From positions 62,001 through 126,000 of the forward strand of contig JAZSFC010000031.1 of assembly GCA_045531955.1 (NCBI GenBank): 64,000 nucleotides of DNA. Reading direction: 5' to 3'. This document shows positions 8,581-17,169 of the stretch, one piece after another. Both the position numbers and the translations under genes were made by a program. The notes beneath the pieces are model-generated. The model was not told the DNA's origin and made no database searches. It saw nothing but the letters and a program-made list of their open reading frames with translations. Positions within the stretch are counted from its first letter, which is position 1. Each line of letters opens with the position of its first letter. This DNA comes from SIG299 sp045531955. GTDB taxonomy: Bacteria; Bacillota; Clostridia; Lachnospirales; Lachnospiraceae.

Positions 8581-8628
8581 TTGCTAAGTTCCTTTCGCTT
8601 ACTGTTTCTTTCTCATAAATTACCATAT

Positions 8629-10578
8629 TTATTCCACCATGGCAAGAAATTCTTCTTCCGTAATAATCGGAATGCCAAGTTCTTTGGCTGTTTTATTTTT
8701 AGAAGACGAGGACATATTGTCATTATTAATGAGATAGTCGGTATTTTTGCTTACACTTCCGGCCACCTTTCCGCCCCGTTCCTCAATATATGCTTTTAAC
8801 TCATTCCGGTTTTTAAACTGAAATACGCTGCCGGTTACCACAAAGGTTTTACCTTCCAGTGTAGCCTCTGTTGTACTCTCTGTTTTTTCCAATTTAACTT
8901 CCGCCAGAATATGTTCTAACTGCTGCTGGTTTTCTTCCTTCGCAAAGTACTCCACATAGCCTTTTGCCATCACTTCGCCAATACCGCTGATTTCTGTCAA
9001 TTCAGCCACTTCGGCATGGCGGATTTTTTCCATATCTCCGTCAAATGCCTTGGTAATCAGCTTTGCTGTGGCTACGCCGATATTCGGAATGCCGATGGCA
9101 TAGAGCAGACGCTCTGCAGTGGTAGTTCTTGCTTTTTCTATGGAGGCAGTCAGGTTTTCATAAGACTTTTCACCAAAGCCTTCCATATTTACAATAGCAT
9201 CCTTATGTTTAGCCAGCTGAAACAAATCTGCAGGCTCCGTTAAAAAGCCTTCATTAATCCATTTTTCCATGGTTGCTTCGGAAAGACCTTCCATATTCAT
9301 GGCATCCCGGCTGACAAATAAACTAAAGGACTTAATCTTCTTTGCCAGACAATCCGGATTCATGCAATATAATACCTTCACATCCCCTTCTGTGGAAATC
9401 TTCGTTTTCTTTCCGCACACCGGACACTCACACGGCGGTTTTGCCGTTCCGCTCTTCGTATGGTTTACTGCAATTTGAGGGATTATCATATTAGCCTTAT
9501 ATACTTCGATTTCATCTCCAAGACCAAGCTCCAGGCTTTCCATAATGCTGACGTTGTGGATGCTTGCCCTGGAAACCGAAGTACCTTCCAGTTCCACCGG
9601 TTCAAAAATTGCCACCGGATTGATAAGTCCGGTTCTGGATGCGCTCCACTCAATTTCAACCAGTTTTGTTTTTGCCGTTTCATCCTTCCACTTAAATGCA
9701 ATGGAGTCTCTTGGGAACTTTGCGGTTCTGCCAAGACTCTTGGAATATGCAATATCATCAAAACAAAGCACCAGACCATCCGACGGGAAATCATTGTTTG
9801 CCACCTGTCCGGCAAAATAGCGCACTGCTTCATGAACCGTATCTGCTGTTACTTTTCTTTGTTCCACGCAGGTAAAGCCAAGGGATTTTATCCATTCTAA
9901 CTGCTCGCTACGGGTTGCAAACACCATATCTTCCCCGACGGAAATCAGGGAATATACATAAAACAGAACGTTACGTTCAGCGGTAATTTTATTGTTCAAC
10001 TGACGCACACTGCCGCTGCAAAGGTTTCTTGGATTCTTATACTTTGCTGTCACGTCTTCGATTTCCGCATTGATACGCTCAAATTCCGAATAGGTAATGA
10101 TGGACTCACCCCGGAGCACCAACTGCCCTTTATACTGAATTTTCAATGGGATGTTTTTATATACTTTTGCATTATTTGTAATATTCTCACCAATTTCACC
10201 GTTACCACGGGTCAGTGCCTTTACCAGTTCACCATTTTCATAGGTAATTACATTGGTAAGACCATCCATCTTCCAGGAAAGAATGCCTTCTTTATCACCG
10301 AGGAACGCCGCCAAAGCATCCACATCCTTGGTCTTGTCTAAGGAAAGCATCGGTGCCACATGACGTTCCTTCGGAAGCTCGGAAAGAATCTCATAACCGG
10401 CATTTACCGTAGGACTCTGTGCCATGACAAATCCGGTTTCTTCCTCCAGGGCCTTTAATTCGTCATACAGGGCATCATACTCGAAATTGCTCATAATTTC
10501 CCTGTTTTCCTGCTCGTAGGCATAGTTTGCTTTATTTAGCAGTTCTACCAGTTCTTCGATTCTCTGTCTTTTTTCCAT
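8629..10578 (-). CDS. ligA: NAD+-dependent DNA ligase, divergent form
   Basis: A 649-residue LigA-type ligase, near the usual 660-670. Order: Ia domain, adenylation domain with the nucleophile Lys103 in SWKMDGLT, LVLRGE motif, OB fold, four-cysteine zinc site (CPVC...C...C near residues 390-420), HhH region (IGIPNIGVATAKLI) and a C-terminal BRCT domain (about 570-649). It joins nicks in replication and repair using NAD+. It departs from the family at several signature sites: RGNGEIGENIT where RGDGxxGEDVT is usual, and DGLVLCFDD where the canonical DGVVIKV carries a conserved Lys. AFKW keeps the later Lys. Start at 10578 has GAGGTG 7 nt upstream and overlaps the rluF 3' end by 47 nt. Whether it is the sole ligase of the cell cannot be seen. 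Confidence 0.88.
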   Translation of the reverse strand: MEKRQRIEELVELLNKANYAYEQENREIMSNFEYDALYDELKALEEETGFVMAQSPTVNAGYEILSELPKERHVAPMLSLDKTKDVDALAAFLGDKEGILSWKMDGLTNVITYENGELVKALTRGNGEIGENITNNAKVYKNIPLKIQYKGQLVLRGESIITYSEFERINAEIEDVTAKYKNPRNLCSGSVRQLNNKITAERNVLFYVYSLISVGEDMVFATRSEQLEWIKSLGFTCVEQRKVTADTVHEAVRYFAGQVANNDFPSDGLVLCFDDIAYSKSLGRTAKFPRDSIAFKWKDETAKTKLVEIEWSASRTGLINPVAIFEPVELEGTSVSRASIHNVSIMESLELGLGDEIEVYKANMIIPQIAVNHTKSGTAKPPCECPVCGKKTKISTEGDVKVLYCMNPDCLAKKIKSFSLFVSRDAMNMEGLSEATMEKWINEGFLTEPADLFQLAKHKDAIVNMEGFGEKSYENLTASIEKARTTTAERLLYAIGIPNIGVATAKLITKAFDGDMEKIRHAEVAELTEISGIGEVMAKGYVEYFAKEENQQQLEHILAEVKLEKTESTTEATLEGKTFVVTGSVFQFKNRNELKAYIEERGGKVAGSVSKNTDYLINNDNMSSSSKNKTAKELGIPIITEEEFLAMVE

Positions 10579-11404
10579 TACTTCGCACCTCTTTACTGTT
10601 TGCTTCCTTCGCCTGCTGCTCCCTCTTTATCTGCTTTTCCACTGCTGCCGGAAGTCCGGAAGAATTTTTTAATACATTCTGAAGACGTTCCAATTCACCC
10701 GCCGATAAGTTTCTATATGTCCCGGGTTTTAAATGTCCTAACTGGATATGCATAATACGCACTCTCTTTAAGGAAAGTACACGATAATCAAAATATTCAC
10801 ACATACGACGGATTTGACGGTTTAACCCTTGTGTCAAAATAATTTTAAAGCTGCACTTTCCGGTCTGCTCGATTTTACAAGGTTTGGTAACCGTATCTAA
10901 AATCGGAACCCCGCCGGCCATTCCCTTTAAAAATTCCGGAGTAAGCGGTTTATTTACCGTTACCAGATATTCCTTTTCATGATGATTTCCCGCACGCAAA
11001 ATTTTATTCACAATATCACCGTCGTTGGTCAGAAGCAATAAACCTTCCGAATCCTTATCCAAACGGCCGATCGGGTAGATTCTTTTCCCGTAATTTAAAA
11101 AATCAATGACATTGTCCGGTTCTCTGGTGTCCGTGGTACAAACGATTCCAACCGGTTTATAAAAAGCAATGAGGACCTGTTCTTCCTGCTTTTTTAATTC
11201 CTTTCCGTTAAAAGTAACCTTCTGTCCCGGAAATACACGGCTGCCCATTTCCGCCACTTTCCCGTCAATGGTTACTTTTCCCTGTTCAATAAATTTATCT
11301 GCTTCTCTTCTGGAACATACTCCCGCATCACCAAGATATTTATTAATGCGGACGCCGTTTTCCTTTTGTTCCGGAACCTCGAATTTTTTTCTCTTTTCTG
11401 CCAT
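10532..11404 (-). CDS. rluF: 23S rRNA pseudouridine synthase, RluB/E/F family
   Basis: A 290-residue protein with an N-terminal S4 RNA-binding domain (INKYLGDAGVCSRREADKFI) and an RsuA/RluB-type catalytic domain; the catalytic Asp is in PIGRLDKDSEGLLLLTNDGD. The later QGLNRQIRRMCEYFDYRVLSL segment is the family hallmark and is closest to RluF-type enzymes. It isomerises a uridine in large-subunit rRNA. The open frame extends upstream into the tRNA gene, but GGAGGAG just before the ATG at 11404 marks the real start. The Lys/Arg-rich C-terminal tail overlaps the ligA start. The exact target base is not certain from sequence alone. Confidence 0.85.
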   Translation of the reverse strand: MAEKRKKFEVPEQKENGVRINKYLGDAGVCSRREADKFIEQGKVTIDGKVAEMGSRVFPGQKVTFNGKELKKQEEQVLIAFYKPVGIVCTTDTREPDNVIDFLNYGKRIYPIGRLDKDSEGLLLLTNDGDIVNKILRAGNHHEKEYLVTVNKPLTPEFLKGMAGGVPILDTVTKPCKIEQTGKCSFKIILTQGLNRQIRRMCEYFDYRVLSLKRVRIMHIQLGHLKPGTYRNLSAGELERLQNVLKNSSGLPAAVEKQIKREQQAKEANSKEVRSNGKKTENRRTGRTAK

Positions 11405-11479
11405 ATACTCCTCCATAAGAGCTTTCTCTTTCATTGTTTTAATAATAATGAAAAATTTGTGATTTGTAAAGACTGGTTC

Positions 11480-11508
11480 TTGAAATTCTGGTTCAGATAG
11501 GTTATAAT
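11480..11508 (+). promoter_or_regulatory. Promoter of tRNA-Arg
   Basis: -35 TTGAAA (11480-11485), 17-bp spacer, -10 TATAAT (11503-11508). The tRNA begins about 10 bp after the -10 box. Confidence 0.8.
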
Positions 11509-11518
11509 ATATCAGCAT

Positions 11519-11591
11519 GTTGCTGTAGCTCAGGGGATAGAGCACTTGCCTCCGAAGCAAGGGGCCGCTGGTTCAATTCCAGTCAGCAACG
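11519..11591 (+). tRNA. tRNA-Arg (anticodon CCG)
   Basis: A 73-nt cloverleaf: acceptor arms GTTGCTG/CAGCAAC with discriminator G, D-stem GCTC/GAGC, anticodon stem CTTGC/GCAAG around loop CTCCGAA (anticodon CCG, reading CGG), a 5-nt variable loop and T-arm GCTGG-TTCAATT-CCAGT. CCA is not encoded. It has its own promoter and terminator. Confidence 0.95.
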
Positions 11592-11592
11592 C

Positions 11593-11627
11593 TAATTCCT
11601 TCAGCATTAGCTGAAGGAATTATTTTT
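11593..11627 (+). terminator. Terminator of tRNA-Arg
   Basis: 13-bp stem (11593-11605 / 11610-11622), ATTA tetraloop, followed by TTTTT. Only 2 nt after the tRNA end. Confidence 0.9.
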
Positions 11628-11663
11628 AACAAGTCAACCACCCCTTTATTTTAGGAGATTTGA

Positions 11664-12743
11664 ATGAAAATTAGAAGAACAAAAAATCTGTTATACATAT
11701 TTTCTTCTGTTATGGTTCTGGGGCTTGCTTTAATATCCTTCGACGCACCAAAACCTGCAGAACACACCGTTGCACTGCCTTCCCCAACATCTGCGGTAAA
11801 GGCTAATACTCCAACTCCTGCTCCTACCAAAGCACCGGAGCACACTGCAACACCAACCCCTACTCCAACTTCCACACCAACGCCGACTCCGTCGCCTACT
11901 CCAACGCCTTCCTTGGCACAGTTAAACGCAGCTATTGCTATCCGGCCTGCTACCGACGATATCGGTACCGGTTTAACTACTGTAGTCACAGATTATTTAA
12001 CAAATTATTATAAGGACGAAACCCTTCAGGTAAAAGAAATTAACAATATTACCTGTTATTATAAAGAAGGTTTGGCTGATGTTACCTACTTTGTCTATGT
12101 TGCTTACGACATCACTTACGAAGGCAGTAACGTCCCAATCCCTACATTGGAAGAATACCTTGTTTCCATCGAAGGTGAAACAGTTTCCGTTCAAACCACA
12201 TCAGATAATACCGATGTCAAAGAAGCTTTGGTGTTATCCCGTGGTTCCGAGTCAGTTTCCGAACTGTATATAAAAGAACTGATCCGTTGCTACATGAATG
12301 CAAAGCTGGCGGTGGATGAAGCACTTCTTGCTTCCATGGTAACTGATCCTTCTTATTTAAATATGGACAATATCCGTAAAAAAACCGAATATATCGAAGG
12401 ATATACCAACTTACAATATTTAATTTACAAAGCACCGGAAGAAGTTACCGAATTTGACTATCTTGTATTTTTGGCTAATGATTCCAAAATTGTCAATATA
12501 TCCACCATGGCTGCCGGTCTGGAAGAGTTTTGCATCACCTTGGATGACAATAATTATCCGTATATTTTCTACGGCATTACCTCTACTGCTACAGACATTT
12601 TCCGCAGAGCCATCCGCCAGGAAGAGTCTTATACAGAATTTGTAGTAACCAACGTAGCCATTCCATTAGACAATGCCATTCAAAACGACCCTGATTTACA
12701 GGAGTTCATTGACCGAATCAACAATGCCACCGGCGAAAACTAA
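11664..12743 (+). CDS. Secreted or membrane-tethered protein with Pro/Thr linker, unknown function
   Basis: 359 residues. Lys/Arg-rich start followed by a membrane segment (about residues 9-26), a Pro/Thr-rich linker of TPTPTP type (about 38-83) that would span the cell wall, then about 270 residues that look like two related alpha/beta units: each has a Tyr/aromatic-rich strand region and an EEY or EEF segment (around residues 95-180 and 235-300). I do not recognise a named domain; the shape recalls NTF2-like folds, but that is a guess. The start has TTAGGAGATT upstream. It is flanked by terminators on both sides, so it is a single-gene unit. Confidence 0.75.
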   Translation: MKIRRTKNLLYIFSSVMVLGLALISFDAPKPAEHTVALPSPTSAVKANTPTPAPTKAPEHTATPTPTPTSTPTPTPSPTPTPSLAQLNAAIAIRPATDDIGTGLTTVVTDYLTNYYKDETLQVKEINNITCYYKEGLADVTYFVYVAYDITYEGSNVPIPTLEEYLVSIEGETVSVQTTSDNTDVKEALVLSRGSESVSELYIKELIRCYMNAKLAVDEALLASMVTDPSYLNMDNIRKKTEYIEGYTNLQYLIYKAPEEVTEFDYLVFLANDSKIVNISTMAAGLEEFCITLDDNNYPYIFYGITSTATDIFRRAIRQEESYTEFVVTNVAIPLDNAIQNDPDLQEFIDRINNATGEN

Positions 12744-12748
12744 AAAAT

Positions 12749-12779
12749 AGAGCTATGAATCGTAACGGTTCATAGCTCT
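12749..12779. terminator. Bidirectional terminator between convergent genes
   Basis: Perfect 11-bp stem (12749-12759 / 12769-12779, arm AGAGCTATGAA), 9-nt loop. T-rich on the plus side (TTTCTTTATT) and TTTTTT on the minus side, so it can serve both the 11664 gene and the ArsR-type gene. Confidence 0.8.
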
Positions 12780-12783
12780 TTCT

Positions 12784-13335
12784 TTATTGCTTTCTTGTAT
12801 ATGTTGTTCCTTCCCTCTTCATAATCCCTTCAGAAATCATGTCACGCCGGATGGTGCAGTAGTCCTCAAAAAATGCTTCAATTTTTTCATTTACCTCAGC
12901 TTCTTCGTAGTTTTTTCCTACTTCAAATACTTTGGCTATCTCTTCCAGACAAATACGCTCCTTCTTCCGCTGTGCAGGAATGGACTTTAACTTACCATAT
13001 TCAAAGAATGCAGAAATCACCTTTTTGCGGTAAGCTTCTTCTCTTTGCTTCTGCTCATCCGCCTCATCGGATTCCTCCTTGATGATATCCAGAATGTTAG
13101 TCATGAACACTTCCTTACGGATGGAATACATAGTGTAGTACTGTTCTTTTCTGGAAGTAACTGCCCCGGCATCCTCCAGCTTTTTTAAGTGAAAGGAAAT
13201 AGTGGCCGGCGTCAGGTTTAACCGTTCAGACAACCGTTCTACGTACATTTCTTCTTTTACCAGGGATTTCAGAATCTGTAATCTGGACTTATCTGCCAGA
13301 CATTTAAACAATTTAATTGCATCTGCTTCTAACAT
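12784..13335 (-). CDS. ArsR-family winged-helix regulator with C-terminal DUF2087
   Basis: 183 residues. The N-terminal 90 residues are an ArsR-type winged helix (LADKSRLQILKSL, recognition segment LNLTPATISFHLKKLEDAGAV). The C-terminal part (KLKSIPAQRKKERICLEEIA...IRRDMISEGIMKRE) matches the DUF2087 pattern. No CxC or other metal-binding cysteines are seen, so a metal sensor is unlikely. It is the second gene of a two-gene unit; the upstream 113-residue gene ends 16 nt before its start. A promoter with flanking direct repeats upstream of that pair suggests autoregulation. Confidence 0.85.
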   Translation of the reverse strand: MLEADAIKLFKCLADKSRLQILKSLVKEEMYVERLSERLNLTPATISFHLKKLEDAGAVTSRKEQYYTMYSIRKEVFMTNILDIIKEESDEADEQKQREEAYRKKVISAFFEYGKLKSIPAQRKKERICLEEIAKVFEVGKNYEEAEVNEKIEAFFEDYCTIRRDMISEGIMKREGTTYTRKQ

Positions 13336-13351
13336 ATTCTCACCTACCCTT

Positions 13352-13693
13352 TCACAAATTCTGAATCGTTTCTTTTACTTCATTCAACACCTGAAACTTG
13401 GTTTCTTCAACCAGAATTTTATCCACATCATTATGCAGTTTTGCATTCTCATATGATTTTAACCAGTTCTTTGCAATGTTGTCAAGTCGCCCTACATAGT
13501 CTTCCCAAAGCGCCTTACCGCATTTTTCTTTTGCCACCACCTGAACCACAGTCAGGCAGATACCATAGATATTTGCCCTGATTTTCTGTAGATTAGCCTC
13601 ATCTTTACGCTCCGTAGCAATCAGCTCCTTCTCCATTTTGTTGGCAGCTTCTATGGAATTGTTTAAATACAATATAAAATCGTTCATTTTCAT
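13352..13693 (-). CDS. Small helical cytosolic protein, unknown
   Basis: 113 residues, mostly predicted helix, with no signal peptide or membrane segment and one Cys. I do not recognise a family. Two in-frame ATGs (13693 and 13687) follow AGGAGAGA; the second has the better spacing. It is first in the unit with the ArsR-DUF2087 gene, so it may be a partner or target of that regulator; this is inferred only from adjacency. Confidence 0.7.
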   Translation of the reverse strand: MKMNDFILYLNNSIEAANKMEKELIATERKDEANLQKIRANIYGICLTVVQVVAKEKCGKALWEDYVGRLDNIAKNWLKSYENAKLHNDVDKILVEETKFQVLNEVKETIQNL

Positions 13694-13713
13694 TCTCTCC
13701 TTTGCTTTAATTC

Positions 13714-13794
13714 GATATTTATCTAATTAGATTGATTATACTATATCATTTTGCTTCATTATTGTCAACATCCATTTTGATATTTATCAAATTA
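13714..13794 (-). promoter_or_regulatory. Promoter with paired operator-like direct repeats
   Basis: Minus-strand -35 TTGACA (13763-13768), 17-bp spacer, -10 TATAGT (13740-13745). A 16-bp direct repeat flanks it: GATATTTATCTAATTA at 13714-13729 near the start point and GATATTTATCAAATTA at 13779-13794 upstream of -35. The first copy overlaps a perfect 12-bp palindrome, ATCTAATTAGAT (13721-13732), of the kind bound by ArsR dimers. The plus-strand patatin promoter also lies in this divergent region but is not clear. Confidence 0.6.
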
Positions 13795-13903
13795 ATTTTC
13801 TCAACAAAAATTGAGTTACATTCTGTTGCTCTTTATGCTATACTCATCTTTAGTTTAGCAGATTAACGTAACAATACATAAACTTTAAGGAGAATTAACA
13901 AAT

Positions 13904-14752
13904 ATGAAAACCGGACTTGTGTTAGAGGGCGGCGCCATGCGCGGTATGTTCACCGCCGGTGTACTGGATGTCCTTATGGAACAAAATATTGAGGTAGACG
14001 GTGTTATCGGTGTTTCTGCCGGTGCCACCTTTGGCTGTAACTACAAATCAAAACAAATCGGACGTACTATCCGTTACAACATGAAATATTGCAACGACCC
14101 GCGATACTGCAGCTTCCGGTCATTACTCAAAACCGGAGATTTGTTTGGCGCAGAGTTCTGCTATCATACTCTGCCGGAGCAGCTGGACTTATTTGACAAC
14201 GAAACTTACGAAGCTTCTCCTGTAGCATTTTATATGGTTACTACAGATGTTAACACCGGAGAACCGGTCTACTATAAGTGCGATAAGTTTGACCATGAAG
14301 GCTTGGAATGGGTCCGTGCTTCCGCCTCTATGCCGCTTGTTTCCCGCATTGTAGAAGTGGGCGGCAGACAAATGTTAGACGGCGGTATTTCCGATTCCAT
14401 TCCGTTACAATACTTTCAGAGTATCGGCTACAACAAAAACCTCGTAATCCTAACCCAGCCAAGAGATTACGTTAAAAAAGAAAACAAACTGTTTCCTCTG
14501 ATGAAATTAAAGTTGAAACAATATCCAAAGCTTTTGGAAACCATGAAGCAGCGGCATATAACTTATAATAACACGCTGGAATATATCCGCACGGAAGAGC
14601 AAAACGGAACCTGTTTTGTCCTTAGTCCGAAAGAAAAACTGCCTATAGGTCGCATCGAACATCATCCGGAACGTTTAAAGGCTGTCTATGACATCGGCCG
14701 CGAAACTGCTTTAGCGCATTTAGATGAAATAAAAAAATTCTTTCAACAATAA
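13904..14752 (+). CDS. Patatin-like phospholipase family protein
   Basis: 282 residues. The oxyanion-hole motif is EGGAMRG (residues 8-14), the nucleophile is Ser38 in GVSAG, and the catalytic Asp159 is in LDGGISDSIP, which forms the Ser-Asp dyad of patatins. It probably hydrolyses an acyl ester of a phospholipid or lysophospholipid inside the cell; no signal peptide is seen. The length and simple architecture match bacterial YjjU-like patatins. The start has AAGGAG upstream. The next gene on the same strand begins 48 nt after its stop and may be co-transcribed. Confidence 0.88.
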   Translation: MKTGLVLEGGAMRGMFTAGVLDVLMEQNIEVDGVIGVSAGATFGCNYKSKQIGRTIRYNMKYCNDPRYCSFRSLLKTGDLFGAEFCYHTLPEQLDLFDNETYEASPVAFYMVTTDVNTGEPVYYKCDKFDHEGLEWVRASASMPLVSRIVEVGGRQMLDGGISDSIPLQYFQSIGYNKNLVILTQPRDYVKKENKLFPLMKLKLKQYPKLLETMKQRHITYNNTLEYIRTEEQNGTCFVLSPKEKLPIGRIEHHPERLKAVYDIGRETALAHLDEIKKFFQQ

Positions 14753-14800
14753 TAAATACATACAAAAACATGCACACTAATCATCATGGAGGTGATTTGT

Positions 14801-16114
14801 GTGCATTCTCTTTGGTCGGAAACGGTAACGCTTCCTTCTTTTGAATCCTTAAATAAAAATTTAAAAACCGATGTCCTGATTATTGGCGGTGGCATCACCG
14901 GAATACTGACTGCCCACTATTTGCAGGAGGCAGGAATCAACTATGTTTTAGTGGAAGCTGACACTATTTTAAATGGTATTACAAAAAATACTACCGCGAA
15001 AATCACGTCCCAGCACGGACTGATTTATCACAAAATTTCCGGCAAATACGGTATCGAAATTGCGGGATTATATTTAGAAGCCAATGAAGCCGCTCTATTG
15101 GAATACCGGAAACTCTCCGGAAAATTCCTCTGTGATTTCGTAAATGAAACGAATTATGTGTATACACTGACCAGACCGGATAAGGTAGAACGTGAACTGG
15201 ATGTCCTGCGCAAGCTTCACTTTCCTGCAGCATTCGCAGAACATCTTCCCTTGCCTTTCCATACCGCAGGTGCTGTTGCATTTCCAAATCAGGCAAAGTT
15301 TCATCCGCTAAAGCTTTTAGCAGAACTGGCAAAGCCACTGCACATTTATGAGCATACCAAAGTACAGGAACTTATGGGAACTTTGGCTGTTACCAATCAC
15401 GGAAAAATTTTTGCCGATAAAATTATTGTAACCACCCATTTCCCGTTTCTCAACAAGCATGGAAGCTATTTTCTGAAATTGTATCAGCACCGCTCCTATG
15501 TACTTGCCCTGACACATGCTGACAAGCCCAAAGGAATGTATGTCGATGACGCTGCTACCGGTCTTTCCTTCCGTACTCACCAAAATCTGTTACTGCTTGG
15601 CGGTGGCGGACACCGTACCGGAAAGCAAGGTGGTAATTATGCAGAGCTTCGTGAATTCGCAGCAAAGCACTATCCGAATGCACAGGAAGTATACCACTGG
15701 GCCACCCAGGACTGCATGACACTGGACGGCATTCCGTATATCGGGCCATATTCCAAGAACACACCAAACCTGTATGTTGCCACCGGCTATAATAAATGGG
15801 GCATGACCTCTGCCATTGTTGCCGCACATCTCCTGCGGGATCTGGTTTCAGAAAAAGCTTCAGACTATGCCGGTGTATTCTCCCCATCCAGGAGTATTCT
15901 GCATCCGCAGCTGTTTCTGAATGGTCTGGAATCGACGGTAAATCTACTTACACCATCAAATAAACGCTGTCCGCATCTTGGATGTGCCCTGAAATGGAAT
16001 AAGGAAGAACATACCTGGGATTGCCCGTGCCATGGCTCACGTTTTACCAAAGACGGTGAACTGATTGATAATCCCGCTACGGATGATATAAAAAAATTGC
16101 AGAAAACCCGCTAA
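14801..16114 (+). CDS. FAD-dependent oxidoreductase with C-terminal Rieske domain
   Basis: 437 residues from a GTG start. An ATG 15 bp upstream is part of the GGAGGTGA ribosome-binding site, so GTG at 14801 is preferred. The N-terminal half is a DAO-type FAD-binding fold (DVLIIGGGITGILTAHYL). The C-terminus is a Rieske [2Fe-2S] domain with CPHLGC and CPCHGS ligand motifs. The substrate is unknown. This fused family occurs in many Firmicutes and is usually annotated only as FAD-dependent oxidoreductase. Its tail lies within the terminator that serves the convergent PfkB gene. Confidence 0.87.
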   Translation: MHSLWSETVTLPSFESLNKNLKTDVLIIGGGITGILTAHYLQEAGINYVLVEADTILNGITKNTTAKITSQHGLIYHKISGKYGIEIAGLYLEANEAALLEYRKLSGKFLCDFVNETNYVYTLTRPDKVERELDVLRKLHFPAAFAEHLPLPFHTAGAVAFPNQAKFHPLKLLAELAKPLHIYEHTKVQELMGTLAVTNHGKIFADKIIVTTHFPFLNKHGSYFLKLYQHRSYVLALTHADKPKGMYVDDAATGLSFRTHQNLLLLGGGGHRTGKQGGNYAELREFAAKHYPNAQEVYHWATQDCMTLDGIPYIGPYSKNTPNLYVATGYNKWGMTSAIVAAHLLRDLVSEKASDYAGVFSPSRSILHPQLFLNGLESTVNLLTPSNKRCPHLGCALKWNKEEHTWDCPCHGSRFTKDGELIDNPATDDIKKLQKTR

Positions 16115-16130
16115 GCAAATTTTCTGCAAT
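16091..16130 (-). terminator. Terminator of the PfkB kinase gene
   Basis: Perfect 11-bp stem (16096-16106 / 16120-16130, arm ATTGCAGAAAA), followed on the minus strand by a T run. It overlaps the last codons of the convergent oxidoreductase gene. Confidence 0.75.
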
Positions 16131-16137
16131 CCCATAT

Positions 16138-17070
16138 TTATTCTTCCGTAACAATATTCAATCCCAATTCCTCCGGTTGGAACCTTGGGCACACATTATC
16201 CAACGATACAATGACAGACGCTGCTAAAGTAGAACCGATTTCAATTGCCTCCGGAAGTGTTTTTCCGTAGGTCAGACCTGCAGATACACCGGCGCAGAAC
16301 GCATCACCTGCTCCGGTGGTATCCTTTACCTGCACCTTTTTTGCAGGACAAATGCCTTTGTTTCCCTGCAAATCAGCATACACAGCGCCTTTCCCTCCCA
16401 TCGTAACTACCATGGCAGGGATTTTGGCACGCTGCACCTTTTCTGATAAAATATCCCGAAGTTCTTCCGGTGTTTTCTCACTATAATCATCTAAAAACAG
16501 CATCCCTGCTTCCTGCTCATTGCAAATAAAGCAGTCAAATTTTTTGAAAAAATCTCTCCGTTCAATGGCGATGCTCATATTAGAAACTACCGCATAGGTC
16601 TTAACACCATATTTTTCCGCCAGTTCAAATACCTTTTTCACCGTTGCTTTGTCAATATCTACTTCCAATACCACAGAATCCGCCTGAGAAAAAATTTCAT
16701 CTCCCTTTTCTTCCAGCATTGTAAGAATCGGAAGCAGATTCGGACGCTTGGAAATGGAACCGGCCACATTTCCATCACTGTCAAATACCGCCAGCCAGGT
16801 TCCCATACCATCCGGCTGCACCTGAATATACTCTGTATTCACCTTATGATTCTGCAATTTATGAACCACATCCGCCCCCATCGGCGTATCATCCACAATG
16901 CCGAGAAACGTCGGTCGAAGTTCCATATTGGCAATGTCTTCTACCACATTTCTAGCCACTCCGCCGTGAATATATTCTACTCTTCCCGCATTTCTTCCGT
17001 CCGGAATATAGGTATCATTCGGAAAACCTTTAATATCCACAAAAGTGGCACCGATTACTACAATTCCCAT
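16138..17070 (-). CDS. PfkB-family carbohydrate/nucleoside kinase
   Basis: 310 residues. The N-terminal GGVARN motif and the C-terminal DTTGAGDAFCAG (anion hole and catalytic Asp) define the PfkB/ribokinase fold. GGVARNVVEDIA resembles pseudouridine kinases more than ribokinase or fructokinase, so PsuK-type activity is possible, but no pseudouridine glycosidase gene lies next to it. It is a single-gene unit between the oxidoreductase and SpoU genes, cytoplasmic and full length. Confidence 0.82.
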   Translation of the reverse strand: MGIVVIGATFVDIKGFPNDTYIPDGRNAGRVEYIHGGVARNVVEDIANMELRPTFLGIVDDTPMGADVVHKLQNHKVNTEYIQVQPDGMGTWLAVFDSDGNVAGSISKRPNLLPILTMLEEKGDEIFSQADSVVLEVDIDKATVKKVFELAEKYGVKTYAVVSNMSIAIERRDFFKKFDCFICNEQEAGMLFLDDYSEKTPEELRDILSEKVQRAKIPAMVVTMGGKGAVYADLQGNKGICPAKKVQVKDTTGAGDAFCAGVSAGLTYGKTLPEAIEIGSTLAASVIVSLDNVCPRFQPEELGLNIVTEE

Positions 17071-17169
17071 ATCATTTCCTCCGATTCGTAATTTCTTATA
17101 AAACAGTATACCATATTTTGCCGGTTTCTAGTATAATAATTTACAGAATAATTTTCTAAAGGAGTCACT

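Noticed and set aside
8581..8628. SAM riboswitch or T-box ahead of metA
   Set aside because: Only 48 nt separate ligA and metA, too short for either, and no matching hairpins are seen.
10579..11000. Frameshift or gene fusion because rluF and ligA overlap
   Set aside because: The overlap is 47 nt in different frames, both proteins have complete domains, and ligA has its own SD.
16096..16130. A fourth copy of the convergent-junction hairpin family
   Set aside because: It shares AAACCCGCT with copy A, but that is the coding end of the oxidoreductase; the apical and internal loops do not match.
16138..17070. Ribokinase or fructokinase
   Set aside because: The GGVARN motif and surrounding sequence fit the pseudouridine-kinase-like branch at least as well; only the PfkB family is firm.
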